Origin: Mesostigma viride
Taxonomy: Eukaryota > Streptophyta > Mesostigmatophyceae > Mesostigmatales > Mesostigmataceae
Direction: 5' to 3'
Length of the DNA: 64,000 nucleotides
Assembly: GCA_009746045.1 (NCBI GenBank)
Contig: RPFO01000288.1
Location: forward strand, 1,354,911 to 1,418,910
In this document: in pieces, positions 24,610 to 34,003 of the stretch
How the letters are laid out: each line of letters begins with the position of its first letter
Position numbering within the stretch: the first letter of the stretch is position 1
The notes under the pieces: model-generated
The model's input: the letters and a program-made list of their open reading frames with translations, nothing else
Database searches by the model: none
What the model was told of the DNA's origin: nothing
Made by a program: the position numbers and the translations under genes

Positions 24610-25929
24610 TCACTTCTGATCAGACTGCCCCTTCTTCTTGTTTGGGCAATCCCTCTTCCAGTGACCTTCCTTGCCACAAGCAAAACACTTGCTCTTGCCA
24701 GACCCTCCCCCTGGGGCCTTGCTGTCCTGCTTGTTCTGGTTGCCTGAGGCCTGATTGTTATTCTGCCCCTGGCCACCACCCTTACCCTGCTGATGGCTGT
24801 TACGGTTGCCAGACTGGTTCCCCTGATTCTGGTTCCCCTGCTGACCCCTCCACCACCCTGGTTCTGCTCCTTCTGGGCCTGCTTCCTTCTCCTGCTGCCA
24901 TACCGTGTCCCAGATGGGGTACGGTTCTTGCCCTGGCTAGCCTGAGACGCTGACCCTCCCTGAGAACTGATACCCTTGCAGGTAGGGACCCGGGTCCTGA
25001 AGTTTAGTATCACACGCTTCAGAGCCCCCCAGGTGCCATCAGTGAGATCACAGAGCTGCCTAGCAGTAGCCCTACCTTCCTCTGACAAGCCCATCTTATC
25101 AAGAAGTGGTCTGCTGCTGCCCTGACTGTCACACTGAAGCCCTGCTTCTTGCCTGCCTCCACGATCAACTCAAACCTGGCCAGCTCAGCAGCCACCTCAC
25201 CCTTGATCTCAAACTCATCAAATTCTCTCTTCTTTTCCATGGTGAGATTGTGAACCCTGTCAGAAAACTCCTCCTTGATGTCATCCAGGAACTGCAGCCA
25301 AGTGTGCCCCTCTTCAGAGCATGCCTAGCCATGTCATTGACCCTTTCAGACGACCCTTGTTTGCGGTGGAAGAGTGAAACACCCTGACAATATCCACACC
25401 TGCTGCGACAGAGCCCACAACTAGCTTCATGTCATCAAGCCATTTATCCAGGTTGTCTTGCTTCAGGGAGGGTTGAGCGCTTTCTGCCCATTCATGACTG
25501 TCACAGCATCAGAAAATGGACGGGTGCCAGGCAACACACTCCCCACACGCACTGGTGGTGCCTGGGGAGGGTCAATCCTAGCCTCCAAACGCTCGGGCAA
25601 CATACCAGACACCCTATCGTGAACAGCAGCTTGCTTTGCAGCACGCACACCTGGGGTGACGATGGCGTCCTCCTCACCAGGCGTTGTGAGCACCACTGCA
25701 TCCGTAGGTCGCCTGGCACGCTTGACTTTCTCCGCCTCAGCTTGCCCATCACGCCACCGCTTGTGTGTTCTCCCGGCCTGGGGTCCATCTCTGGGATAGG
25801 TTGCCCAGCTGGCGCCTCCACGCCCCTCTCCTCCATCGCCTCCCCTTCCTCTCTGGCGATGTCCTCCTCTGCCGTTCGCTCCCGTTGCTCCTCGAATGTC
25901 GCCGCACCCCGGCTTGCCCTCCTAGGCAT
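24610..25929 (-). pseudogene. Gag of element A, zinc knuckle, ends at UGA-CUA
   Basis: Start ATG at 25929 (MPRRASRGAATFEEQRER), 68 bp after the ORF0 stop. The reading frame changes several times (about 25700, 25440, 25090 and 24840). The C-terminal part is Gln/Gly/Asn-rich with a CCHC knuckle CFACGKEGHWKRDC, then NKKKGQ and the stop TGA at 24612-24610 followed by CTA. Pol continues in that frame after the stop. Gag would form the virus-like particle. The shifts make this copy defective unless they are sequence errors. Confidence 0.8.
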
Positions 25930-25997
25930 TATATACAATGGCTGCGACCAACTTTGCAACAAGAAAACAGCAAACTCTCCACCTATCCTCCACCCCC

Positions 25998-26963
25998 TCA
26001 AGCCTCGTTTTCAGACGAAGCTTCTCCTGCAACCGGTGCAGGTGCTGGCTCGTGGAACGGTCCCTCCACCGGATTCAATGGCTGCCCCTGGTCGTCGTGA
26101 GTAGGCACAGGCCTAATAACCACCGGAAGCCTCAAACCATACGCGTAATCACGTATCCAGCGAGAACGCCCCCACCTCAACAAATGGGCCTCACCTAAAC
26201 CAACGTTGTCGTCAATGTGGTAGCGATTAAGCTCGTCCCGCTGCGCCTGCTCACGGCCCTCCTGAGAGCCGTCGCCCTCGTGACGCCTCTGGGCCGGCTG
26301 TACTACCGCCCCTGCTGGCTGATCTACGAAGTCGTAGAAGGCGTCGTCGGCTGAGACCTCTCGACCGCCAACCACGTCGACAGTCAAACTTAGCTGGTTT
26401 AACTCTCGGCGAGAATGTGGAGTATCCCGACTAGTGTAGATGGAGAAGGGATTAAGAGTAATGAAGACACGATCAGCAGCGCCTCTGGTCAACTCTAAGA
26501 CAGAGTGCGCCAGATTCTGGCACTCTGCCACCAACGCCTGCGTACTGCCACGAACGATGGCCTCCCGCCTGTCCCGGGCGACCTGCACCACGTTTGGCAC
26601 GCCGGTGTAGTCGTCCCCAAGGCGGAGATTGGCGACAAGGTCGTTTATCTCTCGGGCACCCCCGAGGCTTATGGCAATTATCTGCAAAAGCAGAGTGACC
26701 ACCTGCTCAAACGCGAATGCGTTTGTGTGGCCAGCCCGCCAAGACGCTGGCAGCCTTCTGATGATTTCCGCGAGGTCCTCGCGAAATCTCAGCAGCTGCT
26801 CGGCTGCTCCTCGGACGTACTCGCCCGGCGCCGACACCGCTCGAATATTTCGGCGCACTTCCTCCGAGTCCTCGTGCCCTCCTGCGGGTACTGGACTGGA
26901 CGCCGCTACCGTTGCTGCACGCGCAAAGGTGTTTGTCCTAGCTTCAGAGTCCGAATTCGACAT
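25998..26963 (-). CDS. ORF0 of element A, 321-residue protein of unknown function
   Basis: Intact ORF between the 5' LTR and gag, start ATG at 26963 (MSNSDSEARTNTFARAATVA), stop at 25998. The middle is helical-looking (EQLLRFREDLAEIIRRLP, then a hydrophobic VVTLLLQIIAISLGGAREI stretch). The C-terminal third is rich in Asp, Arg and Pro. No domain recognised. Element C has an ORF in the same position (43300-44016), and B has a frame-broken one (47471-48384), so it looks like a real component of this family and not a chance ORF. A separate gene before gag is not typical of Ty1/copia elements. Confidence 0.75.
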   Translation of the reverse strand: MSNSDSEARTNTFARAATVAASSPVPAGGHEDSEEVRRNIRAVSAPGEYVRGAAEQLLRFREDLAEIIRRLPASWRAGHTNAFAFEQVVTLLLQIIAISLGGAREINDLVANLRLGDDYTGVPNVVQVARDRREAIVRGSTQALVAECQNLAHSVLELTRGAADRVFITLNPFSIYTSRDTPHSRRELNQLSLTVDVVGGREVSADDAFYDFVDQPAGAVVQPAQRRHEGDGSQEGREQAQRDELNRYHIDDNVGLGEAHLLRWGRSRWIRDYAYGLRLPVVIRPVPTHDDQGQPLNPVEGPFHEPAPAPVAGEASSENEA

Positions 26964-26987
26964 ATCCGTCGACCAGACTGTAATACG

Positions 26988-27631
26988 ATTTAGATGAACG
27001 CGGATCAGTGAGTTTCTGGTCTTCCCAAGATGTGATGAATGGAGCCATGGTTTCAACCAGCGGCTTTTAACCTTTACCACAGTTGCCTCACTACCCTGTG
27101 GTCACTAGCCTGAGGCGGCAGCACCCACGGACGGTGTTGGGAAAAGACGCTTGGCCACTGCTGTGTCCGAGCCTTTCTAGGTCTCACCATTGCTGCCAGG
27201 CCTTGCACGCCTTGGCAGGTCCGCCACTGTCAATTTCCTTGGTTGCATCAATCCAGGACGTCTGTCCTTCCATGAATGACAGTAACGCTCTGGATTTATC
27301 CGTCATGACAAGTACCCGTCCATCCCAGGCCTGCAGGACTGCCAGTCCTGAAGTCCTGTGACATTCTTGGTACCATCAACCAATATTGACCACAGTACCT
27401 CCTAGTGACAGTCGGTCCTGTGACACGTAACGTGTGATGGTTCACCCAACACTGCCACGTGCTCTGTCCCTCACGTGTCCTTAGTCCTGGTACTGCTGTA
27501 GCGTCCGGCGGCATTACTTCGGGACTTGATAACTCTCAAGTTCCTTGTCCAAATGAGGCGTTTAGCACGGCGTTGGAAAGGCCACTTCAGGTATGATATG
27601 CTTAGCATATTGCATCACCAATATGCTAACT
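26988..27631 (-). repeat. 5' LTR of element A
   Basis: 644 bp, about two mismatches to the 3' LTR. The sequence just inside it in element orientation is CGTATTACAGTCTGG, the position of a primer-binding site. C has CGTATTACACGCC and B has CAAATTACAACC there. I cannot name the primer tRNA. Confidence 0.93.
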
Positions 27632-27636
27632 CAATC

Positions 27637-28615
27637 AGCAACCTTTGAGTTAGGAGACTCAAACGATTTGGTTCAAGGAACTAGCATGGCCTGAAGCATG
27701 AAGAATAGTATAACATACATGTATATAAATCGATTCGCCAGATTGGTAAAAAACAAAAAATCCGCATAACAAGTGTAGCAACTTTAATATAATACAAGTG
27801 GCCGTTTGCACACAACCTACAACGCTACAAGCTGCAAACATGGGACAAGCTGGACTTTTGCAAGCTTACCCGACTCCCCCGCCTCCCCGGGCAGGTCCCC
27901 GAAGCCAAGTCCAACCCTGTCCAGCTCCACAGCGTCCCAGATTTTCGCATTCTCTTTGGGTTCAGCTGATTTTGCGACTTCCATGTACCGGCGCCATGTA
28001 GAGGGGGTGATGCCATACATGCACCGAATGGCATTATGGTGGCATCCTTCCTCAGTATAATGGCTCCTTGCTATGCTCCACATCTACCTTCAGCACCGCG
28101 TCGCAATCATATTTCTTGTATTTCCCTCCGCTCGCTGGTTCCTTGATGGTTATTTTGTCCAGGCCCGCCTTCTCGAATAGCCCGAGTAAATGATTCCGAC
28201 GGCTGTTTGAGCCCAGCCCCCCCAAAGCGGTGCGAGCAGATTGCCACAAGCCCATATCTCGAATGAAGGTCCCCGGCCGCTGTAAACACTTGGCCTTGCA
28301 GCACTTCCCACGCATCCACTCTTGAATGTTCTTGATGTCCGTGGCGCGTTGTAAGACACGACTCCCTGAGTGCTTACCACCCCGAGCATGCTTTGGCGGC
28401 ATTGGCTGTGGAGCTTTCTGCCCGTCAATATGCTCCCAACCAGTAACATTTTCGTATAGGCATGGGCATGCTCGAAGTCGGCCCAAAACTCGGCAAATTC
28501 ACAGGTGTCACCAGTTGGATCGAACATCATTGTTGTCTTCAATATGGTAGTCCAAGTCGTCATCACTGACATCAAAGTCATCAAAATAATCATCATCATC
28601 ATCTGAAAACGACAT
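27637..28615 (-). pseudogene. Transposase-like gene, N-terminal part (upstream of element A)
   Basis: A start at 28615 opens an acidic N-terminus (MSFSDDDDDYFDDFDVSDDD). After frame changes it continues through ENVTGWEHIDGQKAPQPMPP, RATDIKNIQEWMRGKCCKAK, and (27817-28083) GCHHNAIRCMYGITPSTWRR, a segment I associate with the N-terminal half of this transposase-like family. It continues in order with the part at 16048-19460 on the other side of element A. The gene was interrupted by the LTR element, possibly in an intron, since no coding was seen in the ~180 bp and ~85 bp next to the insertion. Confidence 0.6.
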
Positions 28616-28790
28616 CTCTGGTATGGTTTCCCCATGACTGGGTTACCTTCCGTGTTTGTTTTAGTATAACTAACCATAGTCGCTGTCATAGTAGAAGTCT
28701 GCCATTGCCAAATGCAGTGAGTTTCGGGCGGCGACCTGCTGTCCGCAAGCGCAGGTCCAACCTTTTCTGGGCTTGCGCCGCAAATTCGCG

Positions 28791-29345
28791 TGCGCACCTT
28801 AAGCTTCGAGGTGTACAAAGCTATGCGTGAACTCACCGTCCGATCAAATCGGACGGTGAGTTCACGCATAACTTCGTACACCTCGAAGCTCACGCTATAT
28901 ACCAACCTAGACCTCTACCTTGCTTTCAGAGTTGTACGAACTGATGCGTGAACTCACCGTCGATTTAACGGACGGTGAGTTCACGCATCAATTCGTTCAC
29001 CTCAAATCTTGGTTGGCACAATATGTAGTATTGTAGTTGTGCTCAGGTTTAGCATGAGCGCACCACACTAAACACTTCAAATTAATAGGCACCACTACAG
29101 ATTGTGCCAAGATTTGAGTTGTACGAATTGATGCGTGAACTCACCGTCCGTTAAATCGACGGTGAGTTCACGCATCAATTCGTACAACTCTGAAAGCAAG
29201 GTAGAGGTCTAGGGTGGTATAATATAGCGTGAGCTTCGAGGTGTACGAAGTAATTATGCGCGGTGAACTCACCGCGTCTGATCAAATTGGACGGTGAGTT
29301 CACGCATAACTTCGTACACCTCGAAGCTTAGGTGCGCTCACGCTG
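28791..29345. repeat. Hierarchical palindrome (foldback array)
   Basis: Four hairpins, at 28802-28890, 28931-29000, 29118-29198 and 29233-29328, each contain GAACTCACCGTC facing GACGGTGAGTTC. The block is also one large inverted repeat: 28791-29022 pairs with 29100-29345, including CTCAAATCTTGG (29001) with CAAGATTTGAG (29107), and the GACCTCTACCTTGCTTTC segment with its complement at about 29200. The loop at 29023-29099 is AT-rich. Confidence 0.95.
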
Positions 29346-29371
29346 GCGTAGCTCACGCTGCCTGGTAATAA

Positions 29372-29425
29372 TCTTTCAGTGCCAACGTGTAGCATAGATG
29401 TCATCGATCATCTATGCTACACGTT
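29372..29425. repeat. Long perfect hairpin
   Basis: About 22-bp arms starting GTGCCAACGTGTAGC and ending GCTACACGTTGGCAC, with the loop TCATCGAT. Flanked by direct repeats of GGCGTAGCTCACGC on both sides. Confidence 0.9.
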
Positions 29426-29517
29426 GGCACTTGGCGTAGCTCACGCAGCCTGGGGTAGCTCACGGCGCGGGCATTTGAATTGCAAAAGAATGGTGCGTTG
29501 AACTGAATTGGCGCAAT

Positions 29518-31300
29518 ATGGCTAGTACCGGCTCAGTTGAGCAGCTGCGAGCTTCACGCTTGTGTTATGCAAGGATTTTGGGCGCTTGCAAACTAGACCA
29601 TCCTGAGGGAGCCCATGTAAAGTGTAATGGATCTAATTGCAACCTTTTTGTACATGGTGTGTGTGTGTGGCCGGTATATATATTAAAAAATTATACTTAC
29701 TTACAGCATGCAGAGTGAAATCACTCAAACCAAAGCAAACGCCCAGCTATAAACCTATATACAGAGCCATGTCAAAGCTCTATACTACGATAAGACCAAT
29801 GGAAACGCCTAACGGGAGGAACCTAATAGCCCTGCTGCACCGCAAAATCAGCCCGCGTACGGCGGAGCATGATGTCAGCCATGGCCCGAGTCAGCGCCAC
29901 CGACAAGCGCTGACGCCAATATGACGTCCAGGTCCGCGCCGACCATGGGGCCCGCTGGCCCTCCAGGTCCAGCCGGTCCTCCCGGAGCCGGCAACACTCC
30001 TTGAAGAAGGCGGAGGTCAGGGGCCCCATGGCCCCAAACTCCTCCAGGACAAAGGGCACCACACGATGGTGCCCGACGTCGCCGTAGGCCAGGAGCTTGG
30101 CCCGCTCCGCCCGGTCCGCCGTGTAACCTGCCGTGAGGGAGGCCCCAGCCACGTGGCTAAGAGCCAAGGGCCGCGCCACCGAAACGTCGATAAGCAGATG
30201 CCGGCCACCCCCCTCAAAGTCCAGCACCACGATGTCAGGCCGGTGGTTGGGGGAATAGAAGGCAGCGCCATCCGCATCCTCGGACCGGATGTTCGCGTGG
30301 GGGAAAACTGACCGAATCATGGCGAGCACCACCGTCAGGAGGACAGTGTGCAAATACAAATACCAATGCTGATTCTGTTGGCCCCCCATGCAGGCAAGGT
30401 AGTGAGTCCCCGTGGGATCCAGCGACTGCCCACAGCTACCGCAAGGCCGCCCGGCCGGAACAAGAGGCTGCGGGGCAAATAGCTGGTGCCGGAGCGCCAC
30501 GGAGTAGTGGCTGGGAGCTAAGGCGAATGGGGGGCCATGGGAAGAGCACGAAGGTACGCCGAGCCCACACTCCGCAAGGAAAGCGAGAACAGCCACGCAC
30601 GTCCCTGGGCGTTGAGGTCCGCGAAAAGAGCCATCCAATCAGCCGTGTGCAGAATACCCGCGTAGGTTTTCTGGTGGTTATCGATGACGCGAGCAGGGAA
30701 TGCGGCGGGAGATTGAACGGAGGCGACCGAGGGAGTGCCGCGAGGGAGGTGGCGCTGTACCGCCTGAGCGGCACGAACGGGAGAACAGGCCTGCTGGATC
30801 TCAGCATAGGCCTCCTGGATGGCGGTGACGAAGGGCAAAGGGCTGCTGGGGTCCAGGAGGTCAGGCGCTGCCGTTGCCAAAAGGGGCAGGAGCCGGCAGC
30901 TTTCCGCCCACGACTGAGCGACGGAGCCCAAAAATGGCCGGTATATATATGGCTGCACACAATGATGACGATGAGTGGTGGTGCCTGCGGTGCGCGCCTG
31001 CTGAGCCGGATGACCAAAGTAGTAGCACAGCAAGGTGTCGCGATAGAAACTACCCCACCCCGCGCGCCGCAGCCGGCCGGGAACAATAGCGGTATCGTGC
31101 TGTCCAGCAGTAGGAGCGAGAAGAAGAGGCTCCAAAGTCTCCTCGAGAATAGGGTGCCCTCACCTGCTACCATGGCAGTGGCAAGCTGGGAGGCGACCCA
31201 CGCTGCAAGTGCAGTAAACAAACGCCTGCATGGACTTAACGGCTACGGCGCGTATGTATACCCCAGCACGCGGCCCTTCGCCGGAGGCAACAGTACATGA
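29518..31300 (+). pseudogene. PHD-finger-like gene fragment interrupted by a LINE
   Basis: Part one (29518-29683) starts MASTGSVEQLRASRLCYARI and continues to CNGSNCNLFVHGVCV. Part two resumes after the LINE at 30951 with MAAHNDDDEWWCLRCAPAEP. Joined, the spacing C-x6-C...C-x4-C-x4-H-x2-C...WWC-x2-C resembles a PHD zinc finger, which in other proteins reads histone tails. A (GT)n run at about 29659-29669 puts the halves out of frame, so the copy is broken twice. A downstream frame to 31300 may be its continuation (LLENRVPSPATMAVASWEAT). The start faces away from the transposase-like gene across the palindromic block. Whether it is a host gene or element-encoded is unclear. Confidence 0.55.
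29684..30934 (-). mobile_element. 5'-truncated LINE with restriction-like endonuclease, 16-bp TSD
   Basis: Flanked by TGGCCGGTATATATAT at 29668-29683 and 30935-30950. The minus strand encodes, after a frame change near 30550, a C-terminal ORF2 segment (stop at 29823). It has a Cys pair CGSCGQSLDPTGTHYLACMG, then NHRPDIVVLDFEGGGRHLL and IDVSVARPLA. The RPD...D layout with an upstream Cys/His cluster resembles the restriction-like endonuclease of R2-type LINEs. The 3' UTR ends CTGTAAGTAAG before an A/T-rich tail. RT is absent. The 10091-10322 insert is from the same family. Confidence 0.85.
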
Positions 31301-31780
31301 TCGAGCAACTGTGAATTCGTGCATTGTCTTCTTTCTTTCTAGTGGTATACCTAAAAAAAATTTGCTCTTGTTCTGCCCTCCCTCCTTGGGGATGGAAATC
31401 ATCTTATTGCTCCTTTGTTTTGATAAAACTGTGTGAAAAACGCTACAGAGCCTGGCAAGCCTACAAAAAAATTTCTCCTCGCGGGGGGCCTGCAAAACGG
31501 CAAAGGCAAAGCCGAGCCCGCCGCCTTCTTTGTGGGTTGGTCGGTTGGACGACACCACCGCATTATCCGTGTGTGGTTTTTGTTCACAAGAAAACATCAG
31601 TGACCATATGCTTTGATTCCTTACATGTTTCTGATCTTCGTGTCCGGGGACTTACAGTTTTTTTTTCTTATGCATGGGATAATGCGGGGGGGCTTTCGAA
31701 CTCACCAACGACATCTCCAAGCAAGGAACGGCAGCACACATTGCGGGGAAGCCAACTATACGGAAACCACCACCGCCACC
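31301..31780. other. Spacer, nothing assigned
   Basis: Contains short A/T runs and no gene I can support. A long forward frame (31324-32406) runs through here into the minisatellite but is repeat-driven. Confidence 0.45.
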
Positions 31781-32140
31781 ATCGCAGGACAACCAACCAC
31801 CGACGCCACCAACGCAGCTGCGTTGGTGGAGTCCTAGGACAACCAACCACCACCGCCACCAACGCAGGACAACCAACCACCGCCGCCACCAACGCAGGAC
31901 AACCAACCACCACCGCCACCAACGCAGGACAACCAACCACCGCCGCCACCAACGCAGGACAACCAACCACCGCCACCGCCAACGCAGGACAACCAACCAC
32001 CGCCGCCACCAACGCAGGACAACCAACCACCACTGCCACCAAGGCAGGACAACCAACCACCACTGCCACCAACGCAGGACAACCAACCACCGCCGCCACC
32101 AACGCAGGACAACCAACCACCACCGACGCCACCAATCGCA
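31781..32140. repeat. 30-bp minisatellite, about 11 copies
   Basis: Unit core ACAACCAACCACCGCCGCCA repeated with small variants. The forward frame reads a 10-residue NAGQPTTAAT repeat. One early unit has GCAGCTGCG in place of the usual AACGCAGG. Probably non-coding. Confidence 0.95.
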
Positions 32141-32227
32141 GGGGAATACTAACGAGCCTTGGGGTTGGGGTTTGTATGCCCTTGGGGTTTGTCTGTTCGG
32201 TGCTTCTCCTTGGACTCGGCAACGCCG

Positions 32228-32311
32228 ACAAGATAACAGCAGGCTCGAACTACCATGGTCCGGATTCTCCAGATTTTTGGCGTGCGCTGGTTGTCTCATT
32301 GATATATGTTA
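32228..32311 (+). repeat. Dispersed ~84-bp repeat, copy 1
   Basis: Matches 61591-61674 closely over ACAAGATAACRGCAGGCTCG and TACCATGGTCCGGATTCTCC to GCGCTGGTTGTCTC. A shorter piece (GCGCTGGTTGTCTCCTTGAT) is at about 63190-63209. Confidence 0.85.
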
Positions 32312-32399
32312 GACGTATACCACGTCCCCGTGTGTCATCTCATGCTTTAGTGTGTCCATGTTTTTTAGTGTGTCCGTGTACAATTGGTGTACGCCAGTC

Positions 32400-33760
32400 G
32401 TCATAGTGCAAGGGATTGAGCATGCCAAGTCGATGCGATGATAGTGGTTAATCTTAGATCAATGGGATGTATCACTTTACGACGCAGTCGGTTCTTTTGT
32501 GCTTGTTGATGGCGGCTTCATTGTACTCATGCTGCTATTCCTCTTTCTTCATTCTGTATTGGCATCATTCAAAATGCAGGGACCAATGACTGCATCGATG
32601 CAGATCCCTAACAAGCTCCACGAAGCCAGCGCTGCATGCTGATCACGGATCGACATTGACGACTGAGTCCTTTTTCCTGGCCGCGGTAGCTGGAAGTTTG
32701 TTAGAGACTGCCCCTCCTCAGGTCATTTGGCCACCGCGTGACCACAACGATACCATCCTAGGACCCTTGCAGGTGGGCCAGGTGGTCAAAGTTGCCATAT
32801 TCCAGGGGTGATGCAGTTGCCAAGAGCGATCATCAGTTTTCATTCGCAGAATGAGGTGTGTGGCGTGCTGCTTGCAAACCTGCCATTTATCCGCCAAGAG
32901 CACCTCCTGAACCATGACCGAGAATCTCGGCTGAGGGTGACATGCAGATGAGCCACTTGCCATTTACATGACGTGGACTCCATGCATGGCAACTTTGGTG
33001 CAACCCTTGGTTCTTAACGGCCAGGTGTATGCGATCAAGGACACGATGGCTCTGCAGGCGCGGATGGCTGAGGTGACAGGGTTGTTGGTTGTTGCGGGTC
33101 AGGTTGACTTGTGTCTGGCGGAAGGCATCGATGGCTTCGTCATTTCTAGCGACGGCAACTTGAAACAATTCCAGCTGCCATGTCAGCGGGAAATGCCTAA
33201 AAGGGCAGTGTCCGGCGCGCGTACAACATTGCGCGACCCCATGATTGACCTGCCTGTAACGACTAAAAATGATCATCAGCATCATCCACAGTCCAATATG
33301 AAAGATCTTTTACCTGGGTTGCTTTCTTGAGTTGCAGAACTTCAAGTATCCGAGCAACGTTGAGATGGAAATTCCACAGCACGTGATTTAGGGAATCACA
33401 ACCCCTTGTAGACACAAAGACAAGCTCGTGTATAGACGACCTCTGTGGAACTGAAGGACGTCTATAGCCAAGGGGCTCTTATGAATGGACAACAAAGACA
33501 AGCTTTATTATACCATGATGGATCAAAACCAAAACGCAGCAACAATGGCGACCCCACGTCCTTGATATCGACGTGCTTGTCGAACTTGCTCCAACCTTAG
33601 CCTGAAGAGAACCAATCAGAATCATGGAATTCTATACAAGATCTTCGTATCCATCCTAATCACACAAAACAGAACAACACCACACACAGCCTGGCAGAAT
33701 CTTCCCATGAGATCCTAAATCTGTCGTAAGCACTGAAGTCCCAAAGGAGCATTTAAGACT
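32400..33760. other. Intergenic, no recognised gene
   Basis: Holds opposed frames at 32887-33285 (minus) and 32968-33330 (plus) with no family features. I see no basis for choosing either. Confidence 0.45.
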
Positions 33761-33764
33761 CAAT

Positions 33765-33894
33765 AGTACCAACCAACAAACTACAACCCCACGTGGATCA
33801 GGCCACGACCAATGAGGGCTCCTATCAGTAGTACCAACCAACAAACTACAACCCTACGTGGATCAGGCCACGACCAATGAGGGTTCCTATCAGT
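33765..33894. repeat. 65-bp tandem duplication
   Basis: AGTACCAACCAACAAACTAC begins at 33765 and again at 33830. The two 65-bp units differ at about two positions, so the duplication is recent. Confidence 0.93.
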
Positions 33895-34003
33895 TGGTTG
33901 ACAAAGTATCAGCTCCAAGTACCGTCGTCTTAGAAACCTCATAACTTTCTCAATACTGATCCAAAAGTCCTCGAATAAAAGCCAAACATTCACAAAACAA
34001 AGG

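Larger units (their letters stand above)
19461..27636 (-). mobile_element. LTR retrotransposon A, full length with 5-bp TSD CAATC
   Basis: Two 644-bp LTRs (19466-20109 and 26988-27631) differ at about two positions and are flanked by CAATC at 19461-19465 and 27632-27636. Transcription is on the minus strand: 5' LTR at high coordinates, ORF0, gag, pol, ~960 bp non-coding, polypurine tract, 3' LTR. The element split a minus-strand transposase-like gene. Related to elements B (46682) and C (42922) in this window. Confidence 0.95.

Noticed and set aside
28150..28905. 251-codon minus ORF as a separate gene
   Set aside because: It reads across the acidic N-terminus of the transposase-like gene in a different frame and into the palindrome; the sequence looks random.
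30936..31221. Extension of the LINE protein on the minus strand beyond 30936
   Set aside because: The TSD at 30935-30950 marks the 5' end of the LINE fragment; the frame beyond is chance, and the plus strand there carries the PHD-like remainder.
31652..32299. Antisense Trp/Val/Leu-rich ORFs over the 30-bp minisatellite
   Set aside because: Pure repeat translation; all frames stay open because the unit is a multiple of three.
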